DNA from: Roridomyces roridus
Taxonomy: Eukaryota > Basidiomycota > Agaricomycetes > Agaricales > Mycenaceae
Direction: 5' to 3'
Length of the DNA: 64,000 bases
NCBI GenBank assembly: GCA_029378245.1
Contig: JARKIF010000053.1
Location: 186,001 to 250,000 of the forward strand
Below, piece after piece: positions 43,694 through 54,756 of this stretch. Below the pieces are notes generated by a model, which searched no databases, was not told the origin of the DNA, and was given only the letters and a program-made list of their open reading frames with translations. Position 1 is the stretch's first letter. Every line of letters starts with the position of its first letter. Both the position numbers and the translations under genes were made by a program.

Positions 43694-45060
43694 TTCGGTA
43701 AGTGAGGAGAATGTCACTGTCCTGGTTCACTTATATAGGGCTCGATAGGCGTCCGGCAGAGGATGACGAGAAACGGTCCCGGATGTACAACCGTATTTGA
43801 TTCATCACGAATGACAAGATCATGCAGTCTCTGCAGAGTGATCGGATGTGTTGATTCATGGAGGATGAGTCAGAGGGCCGAAATGGTAATGTCCTTGACG
43901 TTTTTGATGCTGGTCCCCGTTGACAAGTCAGTATTCATCGAACGAATAGCCCCATGAGAAGTAATAGCAGGTACAACACAATCCATTTGCGAATTCAATA
44001 GCGGCATATCAGAAAAGTATGTAGCTGTCGAAAGCCAGTAGCGAGACGTCCAGCGCTTTGACATCAGCCAGACCTAATCGGAATAGGCACGTCGGCTTGA
44101 CCTTGAACAGATAACGAACACACACAACCAGGATTATAGCAGACCACAGAACGAAAGCAGCAGGAAAGCCAGAGCAACGTAGGTCGGTCATTGTTCATGG
44201 TCAGATTCGAGTCTTCCAGGCGCAATCGGTTTGAAGAAGCCAGTGGCGTGTGCCGCGAAGGCATTGAGGCAGGTTTCGCCGGCGTGCAGGGGTATCGCGT
44301 GGGTCCGAATCATCCAAAAAAGCAGCGAGATATGCACAAAACCAACACAAAACGGTGAGCTCGCTCTTTAGACCGATCAGATAGAAGGCGCACCATTGTC
44401 TGAGACTATAGCAATCGTATCCAAACATCGTTCCTAGTGTTCCTTCTTCATTCAAATCCAGACAGCGAGTCTCAGTCCCGAGTGCAGAGAGAAAAGGAGA
44501 ACTCACGACGTATCAAGCGCCCAAAATTCGAAGCAAGCAAGCAATACCTTCGTACATCGACCGCCACCCCCACATTTATGGACGTCGTGAGCAGTGTGGC
44601 GAAGTAAGGAAGGGAATAACTGCAAACGAATACATACTTGAAACCCTTTGTGCAAGACAGCATAAGAGCAAGCAAGTCCTTTGGAAAGCCGTCAATCGGG
44701 ACTTTGGTTAGCCGCAGCGGTTGAGAGCCGAGCGGGCGATCGGCACTGTCTTCAATCGTCCGTAGAGGGAGAGTTTCACCGAAGAAATGCGCGGCCAGCG
44801 TCTCGAAGAAAGTAGCACGTCACAAAACACAGCGAAAAGGTGGAGCAATTTCGGCGCCTGCAGCTGAAGCCTGAGATGCGGGAAAAGCTGGGGCAAAGCT
44901 GTGTCATGTGCGCTTGTAGTGCATATGGGAATGTTGAGCAGCTCTGCATGCAGAGACGAACTTGCAGGGTGGCAAGATGGTGGTACATATAGCGGAGAAA
45001 GGGCGAATGATGTGTGATCCGATCAAACCATCTCTTCCTCGGACCTCCACCGCGACGCTC
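43694..45060 (-). other. Intergenic with possible unrecognised minus-strand gene
   Basis: On the minus strand, 44800-44640 reads 'FFETLAAHFFGETLPLRTIE' and then 'LTKVPIDGFPKDLLALMLSC' with a donor-like end. Downstream pieces (YVFVCSYSLPYFATLL at about 44630; CAFYLIGLKSELTVLCWFCA at about 44380) look like membrane segments. A multi-exon membrane protein of about 44.0-44.9 kb is possible, but I could not assemble one continuous frame or find its start. Confidence 0.3.
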
Positions 45061-45933
45061 ATGCTCTACGCGATCAGCGACATCCACCTGTCCTACCCGG
45101 GCAACCGCGACGAATGGCAGAGCCTCACGCCCCACCCCGACGACGGGCTCATCCTCTGCGGCGACATGGGCGAGAAAGCCGAGCATCTAGACCTAGCGTT
45201 CAGCGTTGCCAAGACCAACTTCAAAGAGGTCTGGTGGTGCCCAGGCAACCACGAGCTCTTCTCGATGCCAATAAAAACGGCCGCACGCGGGGAGGAGAAG
45301 TACAAAGAGTGTGTGGAGATTGCGCGTAGGCATGGAGTCTACACGCCAGAGGATCCATTTGTGCGGTGGGAGGAGGTGATCATTGCACCCATATTCACGC
45401 TGTACGACTACTCCTTCCGACCGTCCCATCTCACAAGTACAGCCGCTGCCATTGCCTGGGCCGAGGAAACCGACACCGTCGCCGCTGACGAGGCCCTTCT
45501 CTTTCCCGATCCACATTCATCGCGTGAAGCGTGGTGCGCCTCCCTCGTTGCATCCACAGCGTCGAAACTCGAGTCCACGATCGCCGCCTCACCCGACACA
45601 CCCCTCATCATCTTCAACCACTGGCCTCTCCGACAAGACCTCGTCCTCGTCCCACGCGTTCCCCGATTCAGCATCTGGTGCGGCACCACCCTCACCGAGG
45701 ACTGGCACACGCGCTTCAACGCAGCCGTCGTCATATCTGGGCATCTTCATATGCCACGTACGGATTGGCGCGATGGGGTGCGGTTCGAGGAAGTCAGTCT
45801 CGGCTATCCGAGGGAGTGGAAAACGGTCAAGGACGAGGGGATGGACATCAACGACCTCTTGCGTGTCATTTGGCCGGGGCCCGAAAGGCCGGAGAAGGAG
45901 CCTGCTGCGACGCAATGGCGGAGATGGGGCTGA
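45061..45933 (+). CDS. Calcineurin-like metallophosphoesterase
   Basis: 290 aa from MLYAISDIHLSY; the in-frame upstream extension from 44962 lacks domain character, and this Met directly precedes the first metal motif. Metal-binding motifs are in order: D-x-H (residues 7-9), GD (Asp35) in LCGDMGE, GNHE (62-65), a His in NHWP (about 190), and GHLH near residue 228. This is a complete set for a two-metal phosphoesterase. No signal peptide, so intracellular. The substrate (phosphoprotein, cyclic nucleotide or other ester) cannot be told. Intronless, unlike most neighbours. Confidence 0.9.
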   Translation: MLYAISDIHLSYPGNRDEWQSLTPHPDDGLILCGDMGEKAEHLDLAFSVAKTNFKEVWWCPGNHELFSMPIKTAARGEEKYKECVEIARRHGVYTPEDPFVRWEEVIIAPIFTLYDYSFRPSHLTSTAAAIAWAEETDTVAADEALLFPDPHSSREAWCASLVASTASKLESTIAASPDTPLIIFNHWPLRQDLVLVPRVPRFSIWCGTTLTEDWHTRFNAAVVISGHLHMPRTDWRDGVRFEEVSLGYPREWKTVKDEGMDINDLLRVIWPGPERPEKEPAATQWRRWG

Positions 45934-47166
45934 CCATTACTTCGTGTGCGGCCTTGCAATCTAGATGCCATTGATTCTCTGCGTCGTCTGTGGGCTTCGC
46001 TTCGCCTCCGATACCGATCTCTGCCCTCCGAGCTCCACCTTGCTCTCCGGCTTCCTCTGCGCCGCGACGACTTCCTTCAATCCATTATTCGACATGAAAC
46101 CGAAGTTAAAGCCCATCTGGAAATTCCTTGGATAGTTCGACTTGAGCTGTGAATCGCGCGAAACTTTGTCCATTTTCCTTTCTTGCGTCATATCATGCTC
46201 GGCGATTCCTACTCTGCTCCATGAGTCACGACGTATCTTGGGGCGACGTCTTTCTCCCGAGGTGTGATGCCATGCCTGGACACTTGCTTCATTTCAACTA
46301 ATTATATCTGCAGTTGCATTCAACTCCGCTTGTCGGGTCTGGACGAGCGTTCATTCTCATGCTCACGTTTTCGTCCCTCAGTAGATCACGACCGACTCAT
46401 TCTGAGTCCACCGCTGAGCAGACCAATGTCAGCGTTCAACCGGCGCGATCCAGTTGTGTCATTTTTTTGGATTCGGCCGCGAGGGTATGCATATGCTCTT
46501 AGATTCAGATCTTGCCACTGGGCGAAGGGCCATCGGTCGCGGCTGCCGCCGTGCCGGGGTAGGCGAGGTGTGGAGGGAGAGAGAGAGATGCGTGATCCTT
46601 CTGTCATCGAAACAAACAGTCGTCAACTGATGTCGACCACCTGTCGCCTCTTGCCGTCCGCTTTCATTCTCTGCTCTCTGGTTTGTGATTCCATACGCAT
46701 CGGCCGCACGAAGAAAACCCTGGAATATGTTGATTCTCAAACCAGAGTGGACACATTAGCCACGGGCTCCCGACATGCTCCAGACGGAGGCTCCTGGCTA
46801 GCTACTGACATGTAGCGGTGCATCTGCAGCCAGAGTCCCTTGCCACTCTTGTCTCGCTCCAGGCTTTATTCATCTCTTTCCTTCAATTGGTCCTAAAGTG
46901 CATCTTGTTACACTCCACATTGCCGGTCTTTTGGGGGGTCTCCTGTGTTGTTTCGTCCTTTTTCGGTCCTTTTATGTCTTCCGATTCCTTGCGACTCGTA
47001 ACTCGACACCATTCTCTGGGCTGAGCTCTCCCCGGTCCCGACTTGCTGTACAACGGACACTGAACTTGTAACACAGCCCTGTTGTATTCTTGGTCTATCC
47101 TATCTATCCGCACCCAGGCTGTCAGGTCGGCACGTATACACCTCTTCTCCTCCTACCACCACGATC
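45934..47166. other. Intergenic; promoter of the kinase-like gene
   Basis: No supported gene. The last few hundred bases (about 46820-47166) are pyrimidine-rich on the plus strand, a usual leader for Agaricomycete genes. Confidence 0.4.
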
Positions 47167-49406
47167 ATGGACAACGGACCTCCCTTCAGCTCGGATTTCT
47201 CGTTCAGAAGAGGGCCAGATCTTCTCCAGTAAGCTGGGACACTACCTCGGTACCTAAGCCCCTTGTTCATGCCCTTCCTCCAGGTATCCCGGCGCTTTTT
47301 TCCCAGGCTCGCAGCACCTCACCGTCCATGGTGGCAACTTCACCAGCAATGTACATATTCACGGGGAGCCTTCCGATTCTACTGCCTTCCCCGGTATGTA
47401 CGTGTAAACTCAGCATTGGCGGTCACCTCATCTTTCTTCGAAAGATTACCGGCGGATCCGACGTGGGGACATTGATCTCAGAAGAGAGATCGTCATCAAT
47501 AATCAGGGTGAAGTCCGTCGGATGCATCTCAGAACCAGTGCGCGCCGCATGTACTCGGCAAAGATCCACGACGTAGAGTCTGAGAGAGCAGTTGTTGTTT
47601 ATAGTGGTGAGAACGCTGAGCAGGTATTTTATGTCCTGTATGCATGTCTGGGTAACTCACTTCTCTAATGCAGGAATGGCGTCAATATATCGAGTGGCAC
47701 TCACGAGTTTGGTATGTCCCGCGTCGTGTTACCATATCCTCCATGAACATGGTCACCCAGGCACCCGACAGTCCTCCAGATTTTTGGAGTTACAAGTTTC
47801 TCTGGTGGGCATGCAGTAGTGGCTCACGACGGTATCTATCCGCTGCAACTCTTGGAATTTTTGATTTTACATTTTCTGAAACCCAGATTTGCTCTCGGCC
47901 GATGATTTTCTTGAGCTGCGTCGCCCATCGCCTGTGATGACTGTATATCTGTATGCTTGCTGGGTATGTCTATACAAATTTATCCCCTCCAAAAATTCTG
48001 TCTCAGGAGTTTGAATCAATCCAGGGAGCCGACTTGGAGGTGAGACGGACTTGCCACAAGCCTTGTCAACAACCAATCTCACTCAATGAACAAGAATTAT
48101 TGGGAATGGGAAGGAACAACAAACCTGGTAAGGAAGTCGACACTGTCTCTCCCATATTGCTTTTACTATCCTGCCGTAGGGCTTTGAGTCGCGAACTGAC
48201 TGGGTTAGACTTTCAACCGGTCGGCTTTGTGTGGAACTAGCGAGCAGCAGACAAAGTGCTGTTTACATGACGGATGAGCTACTCACACAGGACCAGCAAC
48301 AAAACCCGTTGGCGCTGGATGATGCCAATTCAGAGACCAGAGTCATGCAAATTCTAACTATTCGACTTTATCACGAGATTTGTTTCCGTCATCTGGCAGT
48401 GGTAGATTGGAGTCCCTGGGAAATCTCGGAGGTCCCTCTTGGAGCCCTCATCTTCCATCCTTCGGTGGAATCCGAATCCGTGATTCACCATCCCTCGAGA
48501 GAATATTTCAATCCTGTGGCTTGGCCCGCTGGCGATATCCAAGATTTTTTCACCCACTCCGGATGGGGTGGCTTCACAGCCCGCCTGAGGATTGTGTCTG
48601 GGGTGCGCTTGGCCACTCGCTGGACACGGTACGACGTTTCCAGGGATGGATACCACTTGCTGATCATTTTCCGACCCAAAGGTTCAAAGCGCCGGAGATC
48701 TACGATGGCACCATATATGTTTCACTGGATACGGGCAATCTTTGGTTACCCCAGGCAAATCACATCTTCCAGCGTTTAAATGTTACCTCGAGACGTGAAG
48801 ACTATGGTAATTTCCCTTAAGATTCGTGGGAGTGGCAGTTCATTAACTTGGCTTTAGCATTTGTTTATTCGATACAATTCCGATTGCGTATCCCGGCCCA
48901 ATCAAGGCCGAACCAAGGCTTATATTTCTTTGCGTGCCCTCCAGAGCATTTCAAGAGCGGTGCAGCCTCATTTGCATGGCCTAAATGTCCATGGTTCTGG
49001 TCCTTGGACCTGTCGGGCATCCCACCTTTGACGCCAGAAGCTGCTCAGACTCTTGGATTCTCCGAGGTCAAGCAGACAATACAAGTCCGCGGCCGTCGCT
49101 GGGATGCAAACATATATGAAGGATTACGCAAATTCCACGCAGCGAAAGGCTTCGATCCATACAGCCAGGATCTGGCAAAACACCTTGGGGTTCCCTTGAT
49201 GGAAGTTGCGGGTGATAGGGAGACTCTGTACGCACACGGTCAGCTTAATTGCTTGACACTGGACCAAACTGATAGTTGTTCAAGTCGACGACCTCCCGGA
49301 GGAAGGAGCTGAGGACAAAATGGAGAACATCGATGCGGATGAATCGGACTCGTCCGTGAATGTCGTCGAGCCACCTCGCGCAGGGAAGAGACACAGATAT
49401 TGGTGA
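47167..49406 (+). CDS. Degenerate protein-kinase-like Agaricomycete family protein
   Basis: Twelve exons (47167-47228, 47284-47393, 47445-47623, 47674-47711, 47761-47831, 47887-47963, 48007-48039, 48095-48127, 48180-48602, 48644-48806, 48858-49238, 49276-49406) join in frame to 566 aa. Residues about 60-170 resemble a kinase N-lobe: 'ARRMYSAKIHDVESERAVVV' and EQEWRQYIEWHSRVWHPTVLQIFG (alphaC-beta4-like). The ATP-binding Lys position reads VVVYSG, and no HRD or DFG motif follows, so no kinase activity is expected. Then come VRLSTGRLCVEL, PQANHIFQRL and an acidic, basic-ended tail. It belongs to an abundant but uncharacterised Agaricomycete family (remembered). Exons 7 and 8 are 33 nt each. Confidence 0.82.
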
Positions 49407-50136
49407 AGGAGCTGTGTATTTGAATCTTGACATTTTATCTATGTGGACTCCCTGTTTGACGCCGCTTATGTAAAACAAATCTGTTCGGTCGTCTGCAAGT
49501 TCACTTGCGCCTATCGGAAGAGACTGTTGCCCATGGTTTTGAGATCATGATCAAAACCAAGAGAGGTTCGATCGTCAATCAGCTGCAAAGAGTTCAGCAC
49601 ACACCAGGTCGGCCAGGTCGGCTCACAAAACCCCGACGCAGCTTGGGCCGTCCTACCTCTCGTGCCGCCCGCAAAAGAGAAGGAACCCTCGCATACGGAT
49701 GGTACGGTCGGGGTCTCGAGCGTGACTCGTAAGCCGACCGTCGACTCTCGAGCATCCCCCGAGGCGTTGCGCACCGTACAGTACAGTAAACAGACCTTCG
49801 AGGGCTCCGGGTGCGCGTACACCGCACTCCCAGAAGCCAGACCCATGACAAGTTGCACTACTTGCACGGCAAGGTGCTCGATGTGCTGTGATGTGTCCGT
49901 CCGTCTATCATGGCGTCGTACAACTCGATTCAAGTCCAGACACCGAAGTCGAAGTATACTTCCAACTTAACAAAAGAGCGAACGAGATTAAAATGAGCGG
50001 TGTTCCCCTGGCATGGGTATTCTCAGGCAAAAAAGCCCTCTGCCTGCAACAGTCACTCCATATTTACTCCCCGTCTATAGCCCTCGGCACAGGGGCAACA
50101 CATGTGAACGTCTGGGAAGCGCGTTGAAATGCTGAG
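49407..50136. other. Intergenic
   Basis: No supported gene. An open stretch at 49511-49933 on the minus strand has no homologous feel and no splice context. Confidence 0.4.
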
Positions 50137-51181
50137 TCAAGGAAGCGAGAGGGAAATACGCACCACAGGGTCTGGGATAATCGGAAAGTCCGGAGAGATA
50201 AGAAAGGTCTTTCCGGATATAAGGAACTCATCTAGAAATCCAGGGTCACCCGGAATCCACACGGTAGGCAAGGGAAAGAGCTCACCTCCCACGCTATCAT
50301 ACATCAAATATGCTGGGACGGGCTGTCCGTTGGTGTTGGTCCACGTCAGCGTAAGCGCGCCGGTGGCGGCATCGTAGCTCCACAGCGCCGTCTCCATGCC
50401 GGTGGTGGTGTTCATTGTGGCACCGCCGTAGGAATTTGCGCTCTCGGGAGTCGGCGGGGTCCCTTCAGGGAGATCATCTACTGATTTTCCAAGGTACGCC
50501 CAATTATGAAGGACTTGAGAATCTTGAAAGGTAGAAGACACAACAAGTACGCACCTGTTCAGTGTCGAACCGAGATCATTGCTAGGCGAGTCGCCGCTGA
50601 TGATGGCCGCCATATAGGGATAGTCGAAATACAACGGCGTGGAGGCGACCATGGAGAAATGGGACGTCGAGCCTGGTGTGTAGGAAAAGGATACAACCAG
50701 CGCATTACCGTCATTCTGGGACTGTTGGGCCCGGAAGAATACTCCGTTGTAGTCGATCCCATTCGAAAGGAACCCATTCGGCCCCGCAGAATAAACGGGT
50801 TGAACTCGGATATTGCAGGTAACTCTGTAAATGCGTCAGCGAATTGTTCCGTGGATCTAGGGAAACGTACTGCACAGGGGGTACGGATGAAGGGGTGGAT
50901 TGGCGGGGGAAGTTGCCTATCAGGGGTTCAGTAAATAACCTCGCACAAAGCTGAAATGACGGACTGCGGCGCCGTGGTTTGAGAAGGGGAAGGCCACGGG
51001 CAAGACGCTGTGCGTTGGTCAACATGCCCTCGAGAGCCTGCGGTGCCCGGGCGGATAGTTGGGAATTCGAGGTCCGTTTGTCGGCGTTGAAGGCTGGTTT
51101 AAACGTCCGGGTGATTTCGGTGGCGTGGGAGGAGGTGGAGAAAAAGGCCAGACCGAGTGCGTATAGCAAAGAGAAGCGCAT
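50137..51181 (-). CDS. Secreted protein of the 'NAQRLARGLP' Agaricomycete type
   Basis: Exons 51181-50871 and 50824-50137 (332 aa). A stop-free 48-nt segment in exon 1 (GTCCGT...TAG, about 50934-50981) may also be an intron, giving 316 aa. Signal peptide MRFSLLYALGLAFFSTSSHA; the Met was chosen over one 15 codons upstream for this reason. The linker ALEGMLTNAQRLARGLPLLKPRRR is typical of a family of secreted basidiomycete proteins I know only as uncharacterised. The rest is beta-rich: NIRVQPVYSAGPNGFLSNG, ALWSYDAATGALTLTWTNTN. The role is unknown; likely extracellular. Confidence 0.75.
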
Positions 51182-52374
51182 CGAAGGGGGATGTCGATGC
51201 GGGACGGAAGCCGACGCCGGTCTCATATATGACAGGTAAACAGGAGTTCGATTGGGTTTGACAGGAACCAGGGCGAGCGGACCTTATCATTGAGGTGTTC
51301 CTATGAGACGCACACATTCAATGGTTGCGACTTTGGAAACCACCGTCCGTTGAATGGTGGATCTCGATCAACTGTGAAGCTTGTGAAGTGGCGAGCGCAT
51401 CGGAAGCATTTCCTGTGAAAGGGGCATGATATTCTACCCACTTCGAGGTTGATCTGGTTTCCCAGATCACGGTGTGAACGGCGCATGGGACCCAGATGGA
51501 ATGCGTACGCTGAAATGCACCCCCGCCTCTTCCAACAATCACCGGGGATTCCTTTCATTTACGTCTTGAAACACCGATCCTTGGAGTGATCGAAGAAGAT
51601 TGTCTTTTGTCGAAAGACGTACCTATGCTCCCACCGGGAAATGGGCAAGATACGAAGGCCGCAGTACGAGTCAAGACTGTGTAGCCGCCAGACGAACACA
51701 GAAACAACCCAGATTTTCTGGAAGGAAGAATGTGCCAGATTCACCTTACTGGCCCAGAGGGCAACCTATGTAGTGCAGCGAAGATCGAGGAGAGAGGCCG
51801 CCAATCGGAGGCCGCCCCAAGTAATGACTGTTTGTCATTTGAGTGACGGTGGCATTGCCGGCAGCAGCCACCTCGAGGTCCAACAGGATCATTGTGCATT
51901 CCGCGCTTCGGCTTCGTGTCCGGGATTGCAGATTAGCGGCTGGGCCTTGCGCTGCGGGTGAAGAGTGAGAGTGGCCGCTGGCGTGCAAGTGTCGTGAGTC
52001 AGCCAGATGAGATCATGAGACCAAATACATGCAATGCATCGGCAACTCGGCATCAGCGCGCCTTCTTTCCTCCGCGCGCCATCCCGGTCCATCCGGTGCA
52101 TCCGCTCACACGGAACTCCAGTCACCGCCGAGCGACCGCCCATCTGTGTATAGCAGCTGTCCCCGGCTCTCACACGGTCGGTGATCCGATATCTCGAGCG
52201 GCGTTTTGGGCGCTCTGACAGTGTGACGTGGCCAAGCTTTACTCTTTGTTTCCTCGTCGAACGACCTCCGGGCAGATATCTAATATGGGTGTCTGGGACG
52301 TTTACTGCAATGTCAGAGAAACCCTTACTTCATCTTCATGCATAAGGCTAAATCCCACCTAGATATCGGGCGCC
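51182..52374. other. Intergenic
   Basis: No gene, repeat or RNA was recognised. The open frames are short and lack protein-like character. Confidence 0.4.
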
Positions 52375-53591
52375 ATGCATTTTAACAGTCCTGCTGCGGT
52401 ACTGTCGTGCGTCGTGCACCCTTCGACAAGTACTCATCGCATGATTTTACAGTTTTTTGAGAGTTTCGAAAGCGATGTACAGGATAAAGTGCCACAGGAG
52501 ATCCTTGACGGGCTTCTGTACAGCAAGGAAGACGTCTCGGCCTCGCAGGACAGGGTCATCCTCAGCTATTACGACGACGATGACGACAGTTATGCCGACA
52601 GTCTGTGCTCTCCCTTCTTCCGTTTTGTACCACAACCTCACATCCCTATGTAGAACCGGGCGCGATCAAACTCGACTCGGACGGTGGCTGGATGCTACAC
52701 GATGTCGAGCCGTGCGACTATCAGCGCTATCAAGACCGAGACGACCCGGCACGCGAATACGTCTTGGAGGAGGAATTCGGCGTCGTCACGCACTGCAGCC
52801 TAGTCATCTTCCGTCATCGATTCCCGGATTATTCGGCCAGCGTCGTCTCTCAAATTGTCGGACATGGGAGTCCAGGGATGTACCATGGCGCTGTCGCGAG
52901 GACTCAGGAGCAGTGGGTTGAGTGGCTCAATGTGACGGATAGGGTGTTCGAGGATGAAGGTGAGAGTGCGGAGGAGTGGTGGCTTAGATTCCTCACCAGG
53001 AGCGACCGAACGCCGGAGGAGATTATCCATGAAGCGTGGATGGGCCCGGGAAATATGTGGATGTTCGTACGACCCGACAGGTGCGTCCCAAGTTTTTCTT
53101 CATGGATTGAAATAATTTGCTATAGATTCCCCATCTCCGAAGCACTCGCCCTCCCGGCGCTGCAACAATTTGCTGTATCTACCCCCTCCGAGACATCCAA
53201 GGGCTCTCCATCCCTACTTGATCTCCCACTCGACATCATCCAAGAACTCTGTGCCCATCTGCCGCTCCCCTCCCTCCTCTCCCTACCCCAGATCAACAAA
53301 TCCCTCCGCGCACTCGTACTCCCGCACTTGGACGCCTTCGTCCGTCGCTCAATCGAGTGGCATCACCGATACCTGCTGCCCGAAACACCCTCGTCTGCGT
53401 ATCGTTCGAACGAGGAAAATGAGTGGTGGACGAAGCAGTGGGTGGAGGGCGGAAAGGTAGACGTAAATTCAATTCCGTGGACGGCTTTTGCCAGGGCGTG
53501 TGCCACGAGTCGGAGTATGCGCAGTCGCAAGCGGATTTGGGATATAGTTGGGGAGATGGAGGCTGCTGCGAGGCGGGATGGTATTATTTAG
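52375..53591 (+). CDS. Protein with C-terminal F-box
   Basis: Exons 52375-52600, 52654-53080 and 53126-53591 (372 aa; the Met at 52441 is an alternative start). The N-terminal half is an unrecognised, acidic, Trp-rich domain ('AIKLDSDGGWMLHDVEPCDY', FGVVTHCSLVIFRHRFP, EQWVEWLNVTDRVFEDEG). Near residues 240-290 comes an F-box: 'LLDLPLDIIQELCAHLPLPS' followed by LLSLPQINKSLRALVLPHL. It ends in a basic ACATSRSMRSRKRIW segment. F-boxes are usually N-terminal, so the order is unusual. Presumably an SCF adaptor. The second intron is 45 nt and stop-free. Confidence 0.78.
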
Positions 53592-54756
53592 GTCGCGTGA
53601 GTAGAGTCATTCTAGTTCACCGCGACTCTTAAATGGCCGCATTTCAACACAATAAATACTACAAGTTTAATACGGAGGAACATTATGAAGAGTGGCTTTC
53701 CAAGTGCTCTCTCCTTCAGCCACAGTCAAATCGGCCAAGTACATGTGCTTTAGATTCACACCGACAGCCATGGGTGTTTCCCTGAACGAATGCGCGATCC
53801 ATCGATCAAAGCGCGAAAGCAAGTGGAGCTCCCACTGGTTGGGCAAGCTCATTTTCGCCGGATACTACAGGAGTTTGAGTTTATCGTGGACGTCTTCAGC
53901 ATAAAGGGCAGGACGTACATTTTGTAAGCATCAAAATCGTCCGTGTATTCGGCTGCCGCTGGCCAAGACAGGACCTCCACGGCTACTCCCGGAAGAGTCA
54001 TGATCTTCTGGCCAACTTCTGGCACACATCTTCACAGCTACAGGCACTTCAAAAGAAATAATGTGGCGCAGGCCCGAACGCGACCCGAATGGACGGCTTC
54101 TAGTGATGATGATCATTCCATCATGCCACTGATCTGCTGCTCTTTCCTTCCTACGTCCATGATCTCAGACTCCAAGGTCCAGGCCCTGTCCAAGCCACGC
54201 GGAATTCGTATACCCCACCACCGACAAATTGCCTATTACTTACCTTGACGTCGACTGCCCCTGCATTATCGACGGTTATTCTCTTGGTCGCCGAGTTAGT
54301 AGAGGCACTTACTTGTGACTGCTAATATGCGACCCAAAATCGTTCGGTTGGATACTCGGGTGATACTTCAAGTCCCGGGAGTCAAAATCGCCTGCAAAGA
54401 CGGGGCCCGACCCGAAGAAATGAATTCATTTGGGGAGGGATCGTTGGACTCGTCGCCGGATGGCCTGCGGAATCCGGATACTTACCCCGACCAAGACTCC
54501 CTTGCCCTCAATTGGAACTTTTGCAACGCCACTACCCCATCGTACGTACGCGTTGTTCTTCGGTCAAAGAGCGCTGACTGCGGACATCTAGATCACACTA
54601 CCAATTAGTTTGACAGCTGCAAAGAAGAAATTTTGCCTCGTAAGTATATATAGTGCATGGGGCCTTTCTCCTGCCGTCACTGGCGTCTGGCAGGTCCTCG
54701 CGAATATAAGTATGGCCTACGGGCCTCTTCGCGCCATTCAGCTCCTTTCTCCCGCC
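53592..54756 (-). other. Intergenic with possible minus-strand exons
   Basis: On the minus strand, 53852-53667 encodes 'MSLPNQWELHLLSRFDRWIA' through LHNVPPY and a stop, looking like a C-terminal exon. Further pieces (MTLPGVAVEVLSWPAAAEYT at about 54000; GDFDSRDLKYHPSIQPNDFG at about 54390) could be upstream exons. Phases do not join cleanly, so this may be an unrecognised or decayed gene. Confidence 0.3.
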
